Made by a program: the position numbers and the translations under genes
Part shown: piece after piece, positions 34,728-46,184 of the stretch
Numbering within the stretch: position 1 is the stretch's first letter
Layout of the letters: every line of letters starts with the position of its first letter
Notes under the pieces: generated by a model
Seen by the model: only the letters and a program-made list of their open reading frames with translations
The model's database searches: none
What the model was told of the DNA's origin: nothing
Assembly: GCF_000516985.1 (NCBI RefSeq)
Contig: NW_006917101.1
Coordinates: 1,178,001 to 1,242,000, forward strand
Reading direction: 5' to 3'
DNA from: Pestalotiopsis fici W106-1
Taxonomy: Eukaryota > Ascomycota > Sordariomycetes > Amphisphaeriales > Sporocadaceae
DNA length: 64,000 bases

Positions 34728-35404
34728 TGATGCGAAGGGATTTCGACCAAATACCAAGAATGCAGCGCTCAGTGAGTGTTTGGCATTGATGAAATCGACC
34801 ACAGCATTGACAATTGTCATTCGATCCATGCACTTGAACACATGGACGGAAAAAGAGGAGACTTGAGCAATGAGTGCTGCAGAGATCAGTAACGCTGCCT
34901 TCTAAGTCCAAGCGAATGCTTGGAAGTCTTTTCCAGAGAGGAGGGGGGGGGATCGTGTCTGTCGCCCGCTTTCTGGACCTGAGGGTTGGGCTGGCACGAT
35001 ATCTGTCTTTACAAAGAGGAAGGCACGACTTGGGAGGAAAACTGAAGGGGAAGGCACGTAGTTGTCCACTCCTCGTCTGTTATTGGCAATCTACTGAGGT
35101 GCACATAAGCGGTCAAGACTTTCATGAAATAATTCACGGATTAGCAAGGTGTATGATGCATGACTTGAAAATGGGTATGTATAGATGTATGTTCATTCAA
35201 GTGTATACGTTTTCTATAGCATATGTCATGGAAGCACGTTTGAAAGGCTCAAGAAATGACTTGATTATTCAACGGAATTTTTGGAATATACAAAATTGAT
35301 CATATCGTTGAGAATCGACTATGATCGTCTATCGTCTAGGGAAAACATTCTCTATATGCAGTATCATTTTGCTCCTCGCTAGTATGCATTTATTATGTCA
35401 GTCA
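34728..35404. other. Intergenic region
   Basis: Upstream of the coiled-coil gene and downstream of the Cys-rich GPI protein gene. A frame continues 5' of 34727 (to about 34841) but has no better start. A G-run at 34943-34951 is the only notable pattern. Confidence 0.4.
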
Positions 35405-36691
35405 TTATGTCATGAGAACCACCAACAAACCGGCAACCCCCATGGCTAGTGACAGTATTCCAGTCGTCCTAGACGCATTGCTCGGGAGTTCTTTTTGCAC
35501 CGTCGCTGTGGCCGTAGTTGCACTCAAGGTGCAGCTGGCTGTACCACAGGCGTACCCACTCGGGCAGCATCCAGCGACGGGGCCCGCAGCAGTGCCACAC
35601 AAGTACCAGCCAGATGCGCAGGTGGATGTTGCTGTAGTGGTGGGCACATCAGACGCTGGCACGACAATCGTCGCACCGTTGGATGTGATTGTTGTGGACG
35701 AGATGGGAGGGCACGATGTGGTCACGCAGTCTCTACCGGTACGACAGCATCCCGAGCCGTATGTAGCCAGGCATGCATAAAATCCGGTCGGACAGTAGTC
35801 GGCAGATGTTGTTGTGATGGTGTTACTTTCGGAACCGCTGGTAGGACGCCAAGGGGGCAGCGCAGTCCCTGTAGTGGTCGATGTGGTATCCGTGTCTGTT
35901 GCAGAGGCAGTTGACGTCGAAACAATTGTACTTGAAGTCGATGTACTTGAAGTTGATGTGCTCTCTGTCGTTATTATACTCGGGCTGGTGGTGACCACCA
36001 CCGTCGTGACCGCGGTTGAGTCTGAGAGCACCGTCGAGCTCGTCGTCGTCATGGTAATGACAGTTACCGTGCTCGCAATGCATCCGATCTGAGCACAGAC
36101 GAACCCAGATATGCAACAGCCGCCTCCGACCTCTGCTGCACATGCCGTGCTGTCACTACCGCAAGGCCCTACAGTGCCGCCACATGTCTGGCCATCGGGA
36201 CAGCAACCAACGTTGCCGGCATCTGGCTGATCTTCCACTTCAACACAGGTCTCGCCTGTCGCGCAGCAATAATTTGGCTGCCCAATGGACTCGCAACTCT
36301 CGGTATTCGTGGGGCACGAATAATCTCTTCCTTGTAATCGATGCAAAGCTTCTTTTGCCCGCCGCCACGACGGCCCGTTGTTTCTCAGCTCTAACGCATC
36401 AACCCCAACTGCATGCACACCAAATGGAGGCCTGTAGCCTATGATTGCGCTCGAGTTCACTGCAAGCAGCAGCTCTTCCTCGGGCGTCAAGAGTGCGCGC
36501 ACCTGTTGCCGAGATTGCAAAGGTGCATATTCTGGGGCAAAGCCAAGGTGCTCTGGCATGATCTTCTCGCCCTCGTCCAGCGACATTTTTTTGATGGCCG
36601 TCGGCAGGAGTATTTGCTGGGCTTGTAGCTGCGTTGCGACCAACATCACCAGCGATGCCGGCAGACTCAACAGCGTCTGCGAGAGATGCAT
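35405..36691 (-). CDS. Secreted, Cys-rich, probably GPI-anchored cell-surface protein
   Basis: Single exon; the start at 36691 (MHLSQTLLSLPASLVML) was chosen because it opens directly on a signal peptide ending near QLQAQ, giving 428 residues. Five copies of a CC-x2-G-x2-C motif occur: CCATGETC, CCPDGQTC, CCISGFVC, CCRTGRDC and CCPSGYAC, grouped three before and two after a Thr/Ser-rich stalk rich in TTTSST-like runs. The C-terminus has a small-residue site (SNASRTTGILS) followed by a hydrophobic tail LAMGVAGLLVVLMT, typical of GPI attachment. A role at the wall or plasma membrane is inferred; no catalytic motif is visible. Thr-rich stalks in such proteins are usually O-mannosylated. An upstream in-frame GTG extension exists but is not preferred. 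Confidence 0.78.
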   Translation of the reverse strand: MHLSQTLLSLPASLVMLVATQLQAQQILLPTAIKKMSLDEGEKIMPEHLGFAPEYAPLQSRQQVRALLTPEEELLLAVNSSAIIGYRPPFGVHAVGVDALELRNNGPSWRRAKEALHRLQGRDYSCPTNTESCESIGQPNYCCATGETCVEVEDQPDAGNVGCCPDGQTCGGTVGPCGSDSTACAAEVGGGCCISGFVCAQIGCIASTVTVITMTTTSSTVLSDSTAVTTVVVTTSPSIITTESTSTSSTSTSSTIVSTSTASATDTDTTSTTTGTALPPWRPTSGSESNTITTTSADYCPTGFYACLATYGSGCCRTGRDCVTTSCPPISSTTITSNGATIVVPASDVPTTTATSTCASGWYLCGTAAGPVAGCCPSGYACGTASCTLSATTATATVQKELPSNASRTTGILSLAMGVAGLLVVLMT

Positions 36692-38033
36692 CTTTGTCAG
36701 GCCCGTTTGGGAATGCAGGTCGCTTTGGTTTCTAGAGGGAAGCGGCACAGAAATCGAGCAAACTCGGGTGCATCAGCTTGTGCAACAAGCTGTGCTTGGA
36801 ATTGTTCGTTCGGTTCGTCGCCAATCCCGTGAATTGCCAGGTCGAGTATCGTGTGGATAGCAATCGCACCCGTTGAAGCCTAATAGCGGCTATAGCAGCA
36901 ATCAGCCAGGTAATCGGTTCAAGTGTATAAGGCGGTTCAAAGTATATGCAAGAAGGGAAAAGAAGGTTCGGTGACAGTTGAGCTTGTTTTGCAATGTGTC
37001 TGTCGTCTGCTCAAGAAGAAATGTCTGACAAGAACAAAGTTTCCTGTTGTTGCGCAACGTGCAGAAGCTGGGCGGTTTTGAGCAGGTGGATTGAAGCTTG
37101 TAATTGAGTGGCTGGGGGGCATCCTGAGCTCTGCCGACGTCAGCTATGCCAACACCCAGAGCTCCGGCGCCTACCTTAAGTAATGGGACCACCAGCTGAA
37201 CGATAACAAGCATCATGAAACATCCCATCTCCTCTCTCCAGAGTTGCTTTGAAAGTCATGAGTTATAAATTCAGTGTGTTCTGAGATGGCAAAATCAGAA
37301 TTCTGGCACTGCGCATCTAGAGACTCGACAGTGACGCACAAGTCTATAGTAGTACAAGTGAGACAAACGCGGGTGGCTTGCAGGGGTTTCAGAAGCTACC
37401 CAGGTACTTGTCTAAGGCATAGCTTCAGCGCCCTGGATTCATGAGCCCTTTTGTCTCTCAGCAATTGCTGTATTCATTATAATAGTAACAGAATGCACAC
37501 TTAGCAGCAGGAAATAAACCAATCGCCAATAGCCATATTTCTTGAATAGGCAGTTAGCAATGAGCGTCGGTCGGATTATACCACGAGGACCTTGCCCGCC
37601 AAAACCATGCCACGCTCAGTGGGGTCTACAGCTTGCATATACATACATAACACCCAACCCAACATACATGAGTAGTACACAATTGAAAGGATCCATAGTT
37701 TGAAACTGTTGATGCACAAATACAAAATTAAAGCTGCACAAGATCGTCATAATTACGATCCCCCGCAACGCAATGAGCTCTATCTGTTGGTGGTTGGGTG
37801 CGTGTAGGTATGTAAATCTAAGTACATCTTCTCTCACAGCAGCACAGGCAAGGGATTCATTTCGCTAAGGGCGGACAATTGTTAGACAATTTCAATTCCA
37901 CAAGCACCACAAACTGCTTCTTGCAAATGGTCAACTTCTTCCGGCGCAGTACTCAAATGCACACAGCCTTTTGCTAGCCCATTTTCAATCGCCTCGCCAA
38001 TATATCTCCGTTGCTGTATAAGAGGTAGCAGGC
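36692..38033. promoter_or_regulatory. Divergent intergenic region
   Basis: 1.3 kb between the Cys-rich GPI gene (-) and the membrane-protein gene (+). It includes GACGTCAG near 37126-37133, a CRE-like half palindrome. No supported gene. Confidence 0.35.
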
Positions 38034-39406
38034 ATGGTGAGTCTTTTCAATTGAATCCACTCTGGTTTCACTTGACCTACCAAACATTGTGCCCGTGGCT
38101 GATCATACTGCAGGCTACCTCTCCCCTTGTGCTTGTCCCGACGTTTGTCGGTCTCAGCTTATTAGGTGCTTATGCAGGACCGGTGACCTTGGGCTTGAAT
38201 GGCTTTGGGGATGCCAACTGGATCTACATTCTCACACCCGCCGACCCGGCGCAAGTCGGACTCCCAGGAGCCCCGAAACCTTTTACCAAGGACTATACCG
38301 GTGTTGAGGCTGTAGACGGCATACTCGCTGCACTAGTTGTTTACTTTTCCGCCCTCATTGATGGTGATATTGAGCCACGGTTCAAGCTCTATGGATACTG
38401 TGCTTTTTGGCAGTTGGGCGCGTTGGTGGTGATACTCGTACTCGAGGGATTGAGGGGAGGAAATCGTGGAAGGATCGCTAGCTGGTAAGCTTGTCCCCCT
38501 CCCCCATTGTGCTGTACTTGGAGATGATCCCGTTGAAAAACGTAAATCTGACAGTCAGAGAATAGGACGCACACGTTGCTGTTTATAGGCCAGCTAGTCT
38601 CGTGGCAAGCCATCATGCCTCTGTGGGTTCTCTTGTTTCTGCTCACCTCGCCGCTTGCCAAGAGCACTTCGCCCGCACACAAGTCGAGCCTACTAGTCGA
38701 CTTGTGGGATATTACAGTGATGCCCCTATCGGTGTTCCTTACCATCATGCTTCCCACCATCGCCATGTATCTTGATCCGTCTACCGTCAGTGCCAAGGAT
38801 CATTATACAGCTCTGGCATTCTGGCAGCTGTTCCCGATATGGCATTACCTCGCGCATACGATTTTGTCAACAGTTGGACGCACCTTGGTCGGCCCGGTCG
38901 ATGGCACCACGCAAGGCGTCGTTACACACTCGGCATATCTATCGCGTGTTCGGGGCTTGTACGATCTCGTCTTTTTGGGGGGTGTTATGGGCCAGCTACC
39001 GGTTCTCCTGCTAGCCCTTGCTCCCGACAATGTTCTCTCCTCAGCCGCGGAATCCTTTCCGTGGATGAAGCCGTACGTCACCGCGGGCGTAACGTTGAGT
39101 TCGGTATATGTCCCATTGTCGCCATTCAATTATCCCACCGTGGACGCCAAGTCGATCGGCTCTGGAGATTTGGCGCCCCTGGCTGTGCATTTCCTACATT
39201 GGGACTTGTACATTGGAGCTGGATCGTTATGCTTGTGGGCGCTGTATGTGCACCGCACGACCGTCAAGAAGACCAGCCTTGCTGTTCTCCTCGCAAAGAC
39301 AGCGCTGTGGTTCTCCTTGGGTGGCTTTGCCAGCGCTGTCGCCGCGTTGCTTTGGGAGCGTGATGTACAAGTCCTAGAGAGCGACTATGATATCAAGAAG
39401 GCTTGA
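38034..39406 (+). CDS. Multi-pass membrane protein resembling fungal membrane-bound terpene cyclases
   Basis: Exons 38034-38036 (the ATG alone), 38114-38484 and 38566-39406 give 404 residues in one frame. No other in-frame ATG precedes the conserved start ATSPLVLVPTFVG, and GTGAGT directly follows the ATG, so the first intron (77 nt, CTGAT branch site) splits off the start codon. About eight hydrophobic segments are present. The block FWQLGALVVILVLEGLRGGN, then GQLVSWQAIMPLWVLLFLLTSP, and later WHYLAHTILS resemble the family containing AscF/AscI-type integral membrane cyclases of meroterpenoid pathways. This resemblance is recalled by pattern, not searched. No polyketide synthase or prenyltransferase is adjacent, so any biosynthetic role is an inference. 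Confidence 0.7.
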
Positions 39407-39997
39407 ATTCTAGCTAAGCACATATTCTTTCTCCACGTATTTGACTAGACAAGATCAAAACCGCATACCCATGTACACTTGACATTGAAGACTATTGTTA
39501 TATTGATACTCAGGTGATCATAATTAGTGATTCTAATGGTTGCCATGACATATATCTTCAATTTTCACCACTATCCGGTGACGGTATCGCCAGAATCCCT
39601 TCCTGAATCGACCCCCGCATCATGCACGCTGCCACTGAGCGAAACTTCAACGTTTGTTGTCCTATCCGCATACAATGATGCTTAACAGTGCTGCAAGCTG
39701 CAGGGATAAAGGTTTTTCATGACATGCAACGCAACAGCAGGGGTAAATGATGTTTAAAAGTATATCAATTATGTTCGTGTCCACCTTTTCCACGTGGGAC
39801 TACACAAGGAAGCCCACATGGAATCATTATTAATTACAGCAACATGCGCGTTGTTTTGCGCTATCCCTTTGTTTGTCCCATGATGACATGCCCTAAGATC
39901 AAAACTCCTAGGTAAGGATCGTGGCATATACACTGATTGGCAACAACAGCCAAATCCACAAATAGGGAAAGTCCATTGTGTTACCCACTGAATCGCT
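39407..39997. other. Convergent 3' region
   Basis: Between two convergent stop codons; no gene or clear RNA element is seen. Confidence 0.45.
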
Positions 39998-40936
39998 CTA
40001 TAGAAGGATTGCAAGTCCAGCAGCGGCGAAAATTAGCATAGTTCCTGGGCCGTACGTCTCGGCGCCACCAGCCGTGATGGCTGCCGTAGCGGAAGCGCCA
40101 TAGGCGCTCTTTGTCGAGACTGCAACGGTGGGTGTTGCGGCACTGGCGCTGTAGTTTCCGCCGGCAGCCGCAGAAGTCGCCGTGACGAGCGTCGACTCGC
40201 CGCCGGCCGTGGCACCGTATGTCTCTCCAGCCGTTTCGGCGGCCGACTGTCCGGCAGAGTATCCGGCAGACTCTCCAGCTGATGCTCCGGCTGAGGCTCC
40301 GGCAGAGGCGCCAGCAGATGCGCCAGCAGATTCCCCGGCCGACGCGGCAGCCGACTCTCCTGCGGATGCGCCAGCCGACTCGCCTGCAGACGCACCGGCG
40401 GATTCCCCAGCAGATTCGGCAGGCGACGTTGCCGTGTAGGTAGTCGAACCAGTCGGTGCCTGAATCTGACCGTCGCTGAGCTGGGAGACGAGGCTGGCAG
40501 TCTCGGTAGCTGAGCCGCCGCTGCCGCCGCCGCCACCGTTCTCAGTGGTGGCAGATGCGCCATTGTCCTCGGATGTGCTGTAACCGAAACCAGTGACCGA
40601 CACAGAGTCAGAGCCCGAATCCTCAGACGATGCGCTGGCAGAGTAATCCGAGCCAGTCTCTGAAGCTGAACCTGTGTCCTCCGAGGACTCTGCCGTGGTC
40701 GTTGCTGTGGCGGTACATCCCTGGTCGGTTCCAAGTGTGCGATAGGTGCCTCCTGGTAAGCTCACAACACACTATCCCGAAATCTCAGCTATGGAAATTC
40801 CCCCATTGTCTAGACTGTATGGGCCACTTACGTTTGAGAATGCAGCCGAATTTGACCCGTATAGCGATTGATAGTAACTGTATTCTGACTGCGCCATCAC
40901 GGCGGTGAGGAAGGTAAGGGGGATGATGACCTTCAT
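39998..40936 (-). CDS. GPI-anchored Ala/Ser/Gly-rich protein with ESAG/ASAG tetrapeptide repeats
   Basis: Exon 1 (40936-40832) encodes a signal peptide MKVIIPLTFLTAVMAQ and a Tyr/Ser-rich start. Exon 2 (40720-39998) begins GCTATATTTAESSEDTG and ends with a hydrophobic GPI tail PGTMLIFAAAGLAILL, for 275 residues. A Ser/Glu/Asp-rich part, a short Gly run and then about fourteen tetrapeptides of the type ESAG, ASAG, YSAG or QSAA form the middle. The donor GTAAGT after residue 35 is strong; the acceptor at 40721 keeps phase 0, but other acceptors upstream would need a weaker donor, so the junction is uncertain. A cell-wall structural or adhesive role is inferred from composition. No catalytic motif is seen. 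Confidence 0.7.
40247..40432 (-). repeat. 12-bp coding tandem repeat (x-S-A-G units)
   Basis: About fourteen degenerate 12-nt units, each giving Glu/Ala-Ser-Ala-Gly. Third positions vary (GCC, GCA, GCT, GCG), so the array is not a fresh slippage product. Confidence 0.85.
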
Positions 40937-43900
40937 TTTGTCTAACAGATTATAGTCTCTCCTGTTCAAAATATGATGAGGTATGCTGTTCGTTTCTTCG
41001 TGGTTCAATGAAAGATGGAATATTGAGTACGTATGGATGAATGAATTCTCGTCAATAGGCCTACAGATTGAACAGACAGAATACCAAGAAATATTGGATG
41101 ATGAAGTCCTTATAACACAAGCCGGAGATTGAGAGGCGGGAGGTCTAGCGCTATAGTTGTCTTACAACCCAACCGAACCTTGAAAAACGAGGGGCTTACG
41201 CGGTCAAAGAATCCCTCGCCTCCCCAACACGACCCAAAGACGTCGACGCTCAAAACGAACGCGCGGTTGTGGGAATAAAGAGAGACGTTAGCAATGAGAC
41301 GTTGGTCAGAAACTAGGCAAAAACGTCGAGGGACCGGTAAGCCACCGCATGTCTCTAGAAGTCATGGCTGGTCTTGGCTGCCTTCTCTTCCATTGTCTCT
41401 GTTCCTCTGCCTGTCCATTTCATCAAAGTGCAATCACTTGAGCCTTCCATGCATAAGATCTGTCCGGAGGTTTCCTAGCCACAGCTGTTAGATCCTAACC
41501 GCCGGTACCCGTGGGGATTTTTCTACGTGTTCACCACGGATTTCACTGCCGTGTCTCGGTGCTTGCCGGAGTCGCCTCCCAGATGATGGCAAGTGAATGT
41601 GTGCTTGCGAGCGGTGGCGATCATGGGCATCAGCCAAAGATGAAAACCGGGTGGCTCAACGTTTCTCACAAACAAGGTAGGCAAGGTAGGTAGGGTAGTC
41701 CTGTGGCTCGGGAAGTTCCTTGTCCTGCCGCGAAATGTATTGATCGAGGTCGGGGGGTGCGGTGTGTAAGCAAATGCTGGTTGGACAGCGCGGGACAAAT
41801 AAGGTTATGGAATGTCAGGGACTACCGGGACTTTAAGGTTATAGCCCTTTGAGGTTGATTTATACTTGCACGTACTCCAGCTTTTCCAGACAAGGGGGGA
41901 GGTCTCTGCACGACGCGCACAGCGCAGCCGCGTTGCCGCTCTCTTTCTTCCCAAGCAGCTGTGCAAAAAATGCTGAGCTATACTTCCAGCCTCAAACACG
42001 CGCGGCACAGCGCAACCTGGTCGTCTCATTGATGCGGAGATTATGTCTCGTACGCGGCAACAGAACGGGGGGTTTCCTATAAATAATCTACCGTGTCGCC
42101 CAACCTTCAATGATCATGGGCCATTGAGCAAGCTAGAGAGAGCACCGAGAGCACCATTTGGGGATGGGGTGATTCCAGGTCCTTAGCTTCCGGACGTTTC
42201 GTCACGCCTGAGCTCAGAATATTTGAGTCTACGAGAAATAATTTCACGAGCGGTGCTGCCGATCTGATATCAACACGGGCTGGAGTGCTTAATGTTTTGT
42301 TCGTCAAAACGCCAGAGGATCTGGGACGCAAGCCGGTCTTGGAATAGTACAGAGCAAATGCAATTTCGTATCATAGGTCTCATGCCTCTAGTCAGTCACA
42401 TGCAATCACGATATACGATTTCGTTCTTCTCGAGAAGAAATCGTCATTGCAACATCCACTATGTTATTTGGCTTTTTATAAATGACCAAATCCGATTGAT
42501 TCAACGACAGTATGCCAATAATTTTTATGTAACAGTTTCGAATTAATCTTTGAACCCCGAATTTGCTCCTGCTACTATTTTTAATACTAGACGTCATTTT
42601 CTCCCACGAGTCAAGATTCCGGTAGAGTAGAATAAACAACACTACGCGCTTTGTTGTTAACACGAGTCAACATCTGGGGATATAGTTTTCCAAACACAGC
42701 TACCAGTCCAAGTACTAGAGCTCGTATGAACTCAATCGCAATCTAATCCTGTGTCCCATGAGTTAGTGACGGAGCACAGAATGGTTGGAATGATATATAA
42801 TGGAATGACCGCAATCAATCACAAGAGACGTTTGGGTGTACAGGAGTCGATCCAGAGGGCCTCTTTCAATTCCGGATTGTTCGGATATTGCGTACAATTT
42901 TCTCGATAACGGCAGAGAACAAACTTTTGCTTCAGGCGAGCTGAAAAATGGAAGTGCGTGAGGCTGCAAGGGCTGAACCGCCTCACATCCAGCGGTCCCT
43001 ATGGTTGGCACAATGTGTCGGACAGCAGCAAGGGGAAAGGTATTGACACAGTAGAAGTATGGTCTGCATCATCAAGCCTCGTTACCGTTGTGATCTGTTT
43101 CCCGGTCCCGGAATTTCACAACGCAGCACGGCAACTGTAGCTGACTTATTTTCAAGTCTGTTGTATTGAGTACCTGGTTGCTGCAGCTACAAAGTACTGA
43201 TGCTGTCTGTTTGGTAAACAACAGGCTTCTGAATCAACCAGCTGAAAATCATCTTGGTAATCTTTCCAACGTTTTCTTGCAATCATGCTTCAGCCGTGAG
43301 TCTGAATCATTCTCGACGGGCATCTCACAAGTATGACAATAGTATCTCAAAATCGAACGCCACTCCGGATACATGAACCCTTTGGCATTGCGTAGTGTAC
43401 TTGTCTCTGGTATGTGGACTGCTAAATATCCCAAGACAATACTGACAGACTAGAATTTCCATGCAAGTTCTTGAATCTGACACAACTACTTAATCATCTC
43501 AAATCATTCCAGATCCATGGGGGGTAAGACCTGTTGTCAACACGTGAATCGTTCTCATTCAATGGCTATTTTCAACAACTATCAAATAAAAAACGTGTTG
43601 CTCAATACCACACACAGCATGCATGAACTGGCTTCATGCCAATCCGTTTTTACGGTTACCTACCTAGCAAGGCATGATATACTCCTGTTTTCTCGCTACT
43701 GGTATCTCAAGACTGGCTCGGACGATTTCCATCCTCAAATTGTTTGTAATTTGGCAGCAGTATGTCTCCGTGCTGACGATTCTCACAAGCCCAGTCATTT
43801 GAATCAGACAATGTGCAACCGAAATATGTACGAGTACTTTACCATTGCCGTGGGCGATGATGAGTCGCTGTTCATCATGGCTGCCAGCATGATGAGGTCT

Positions 43901-44534
43901 GCGTGGTCCCACGTCCTTTTTGCGCCAGCTCGCATACCCGAGACCTTCCATGAACCAGATTCCATATTCGAGAGAGATCGAATAATGACTAGATGCATAA
44001 TAATTTCAAGCTTACCCAAGGAATCCTCCTCACTGCAAATACCCATCCAGTTATTACCTAGGTATATAGAAATCATGGGGAAATGTTATCGAACCTGAAG
44101 TTGGCGTGGGGTTTTCAGCTCGACGTATCGGGGATAGTGGAACTCCAACCCGGGACCTTCTTACACCGCATTAGGCATGAGAAAGGTCGCCATGGGAAGC
44201 TCGGAGCTCCAACAAAAAATTGGCCGTCAAACACGCATCGGGATGGGAGCAGCCCCTGAGATGCTGTGCGCACTAGAACCTGCCGAGGTCTGGTGTCGAT
44301 CTCCGCACCGGTCCGCATGGCATGGCTGGGCACAATACCGGCACAAGCTTGGGAGAACCTCATCCAGACTTATAGTAGGTGCTCGCTGCTGAACAATTGG
44401 GCTTCTGTACAGCTGTCATAATCATCTTTTTTTTGCATTGGAGAAGGAGTTGAGAAGCTTGGCAAAGTCACAATACGCTTTAACATTAGTTTATCGTGCA
44501 ATCACGCGCCTGTACGGAGATTACAACACTCAGA
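40937..44534. other. 3.6 kb intergenic region
   Basis: Divergent promoters of the repeat GPI gene (-) and the GST-like gene (+) lie at its ends. 42300-42680 is notably AT-rich. An ATG-initiated frame of 193 codons at 43517-44098 has no signal peptide, motif or codon bias and is treated as chance. The rest is unassigned. Confidence 0.35.
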
Positions 44535-45726
44535 ATGGCAACTCCAGATCTACCCATTGTACTCTTTCACTACGTGGGCTCGCCTTATGCGCGACGCCTT
44601 GTCTGGTATCTTGCTCTACGACAGATCCCATACACGGAATGCGTAAGTCTTGCCTGCTCCTAGTCTAGAGCTATCTTCTAAATTCACCTTCTGCTAGATG
44701 CAACCTCCAATGCTCCCAAGACCAGATTTGGCAGCCCTGGGTATTGCCTGTAGGTGTATCATGCGTCCGGGCTAGATATAAGATTGGCTGTGGTTAAAAG
44801 CCAGAATGTCATTGTTTTCTGAAATCGCTGACATATTTCTTCTTGAATCAATAGATCGGCGCATCCCCTTGATGAGCATCGGGAGGGACGTATACGCAGA
44901 CACGCGCATCATCTTGTCCAAGTTGGAGGAGCTCTACCCGACTTCGGACGCACACCCAGCCATCTCGGCCTCGACAGCCGAGGGGCGGGCCATTGAGCAG
45001 CTGATCTCGCGTGCCTGGACCGACGGGGGTATCTTCACGGCGGCGGCGGGCTCCATGCCGAGCAACGCCCCGCTTCTCAAGGACCCCAAGTTCGCATCGG
45101 ACCGGGCAGATCTGGTCGGACTACCCGACGGGGCGCCGTCGCCGTTTACGCGCGAGGCTCTCGAGGCCCGCCGCCCAGACTCCCTCAGCATGGTCCGCGA
45201 TGGCATCGAGCTGCTCGAGACCACGCTGCTGGCCGACGGGCGCGACTGGGTCCTGGGCTCTGCGGGCCCCAGCCTCGCCGATATCGAGGCCGTCTTCCCG
45301 TTCATCTGGCTTGCGGGTCTCCCCGGAGCGCTGCCCGCCGACGTAATCGGCCCTTCCCGGTACCCCAAGGTCTTTGCCTGGATCGACCGGTTCGGCAAGG
45401 TCACGGCGGCCAAGGGCGCCGCCGGGAAGCCCAAGGCAGTCACGGGCGACGAGGCGGCCAAGATCATCACCGGGTCTGGGTTTGCGGAAAGCGATGAGAC
45501 TGTGGATGAGAGCGAGGTGGTTGTCCAGGCGCAGGGCCTCAAGGCGGGCGACGATGTGCGGGTGTGGCCGTCAGACTATGGCTCTAAGCACAAGGACGCG
45601 GGGAAGCTGGTCGCCATTACCAGCAAGCAGATTGTTATTGAGACACAGGGTCCGGCTGGTAAAGTGAGGCTTCACGCTCCCCGCCATGGATTCAAGATTG
45701 CCAAGGCAGTCCAGGGCAAGTTGTGA
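44535..45726 (+). CDS. Glutathione S-transferase-like protein with C-terminal extension
   Basis: Exons 44535-44642, 44698-44749 and 44855-45726 give 343 residues. The N-terminal thioredoxin-like part is clear: VLFHYVGSPYARRLVWYLAL, then RPDLAALGIAYRRIPLMSIG and DTRIILSKLEELYP. The helical C-terminal GST domain follows (GRDWVLGSAGPSLADIEAVF matches the conserved N-capping/substrate helix region). After about residue 240 there is an additional segment, VVVQAQGLKAGDDVRVWPSD followed by GKLVAITSKQIVIETQG, which looks like a small beta-barrel. The catalytic residue and substrate cannot be assigned. The last exon is GC-rich with strong codon bias, unlike its flanks. Fungal proteins of this shape are common and largely uncharacterised. 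Confidence 0.82.
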
Positions 45727-46156
45727 TAATGCAAATATAGTGTGGCGTAGTTCTGTGTAGTAGTAGCTTACATAAAAAGGTCTATGCCAACCAAAACGGC
45801 AACCGGAGCTGAAGTTATAAGTTAGGTACCCTTTCTAGAACTCTTGCCGTGATGCACCTGAAATGTATCGGTCGATAGTCTGGCTCAGCATGCATCTTGA
45901 CCAAAGGGTGTCATGTATGTGATTGGGCTGCATTCACCGCAATATAATTTGTACCAATTACCCCGGTCTCTGTCGCGGAGGAATTATACTCCAAACAGAG
46001 CATAACGACCTCGATGTACGAGTTGGCAGACCATTTTGAAATCGTAGAGCCCTGAATGGAATGTGCGAATGTAGCACAGTACTTATGCTTGCAGCAATTC
46101 AGATCACGATATAATTGTATAAAGAGACATTGTACGGCGACCTCCATTGGCAAGGC

Positions 46157-46184
46157 CACACACACACACACACAAGCACACACA
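46157..46184. repeat. Interrupted (CA)n microsatellite
   Basis: Nine CA units, an AG interruption, then four more. Confidence 0.9.

Noticed and set aside
37126..37133. GACGTCAG as an Atf1/CREB target site
   Set aside because: A single partial CRE in a 1.3 kb intergenic region is expected by chance; kept only as a note.
40033..40734. 233-codon Pro/Arg/Leu-rich frame overlapping the repeat GPI gene
   Set aside because: It is the +1 shadow of the x-S-A-G repeat; only the chosen frame has both a signal peptide and a GPI tail.
43517..44098. ATG-initiated frame of 193 codons in an intergenic region
   Set aside because: No signal peptide, motif or codon bias, several equally long antisense frames, and AT-rich surroundings; length is compatible with chance in 64 kb.
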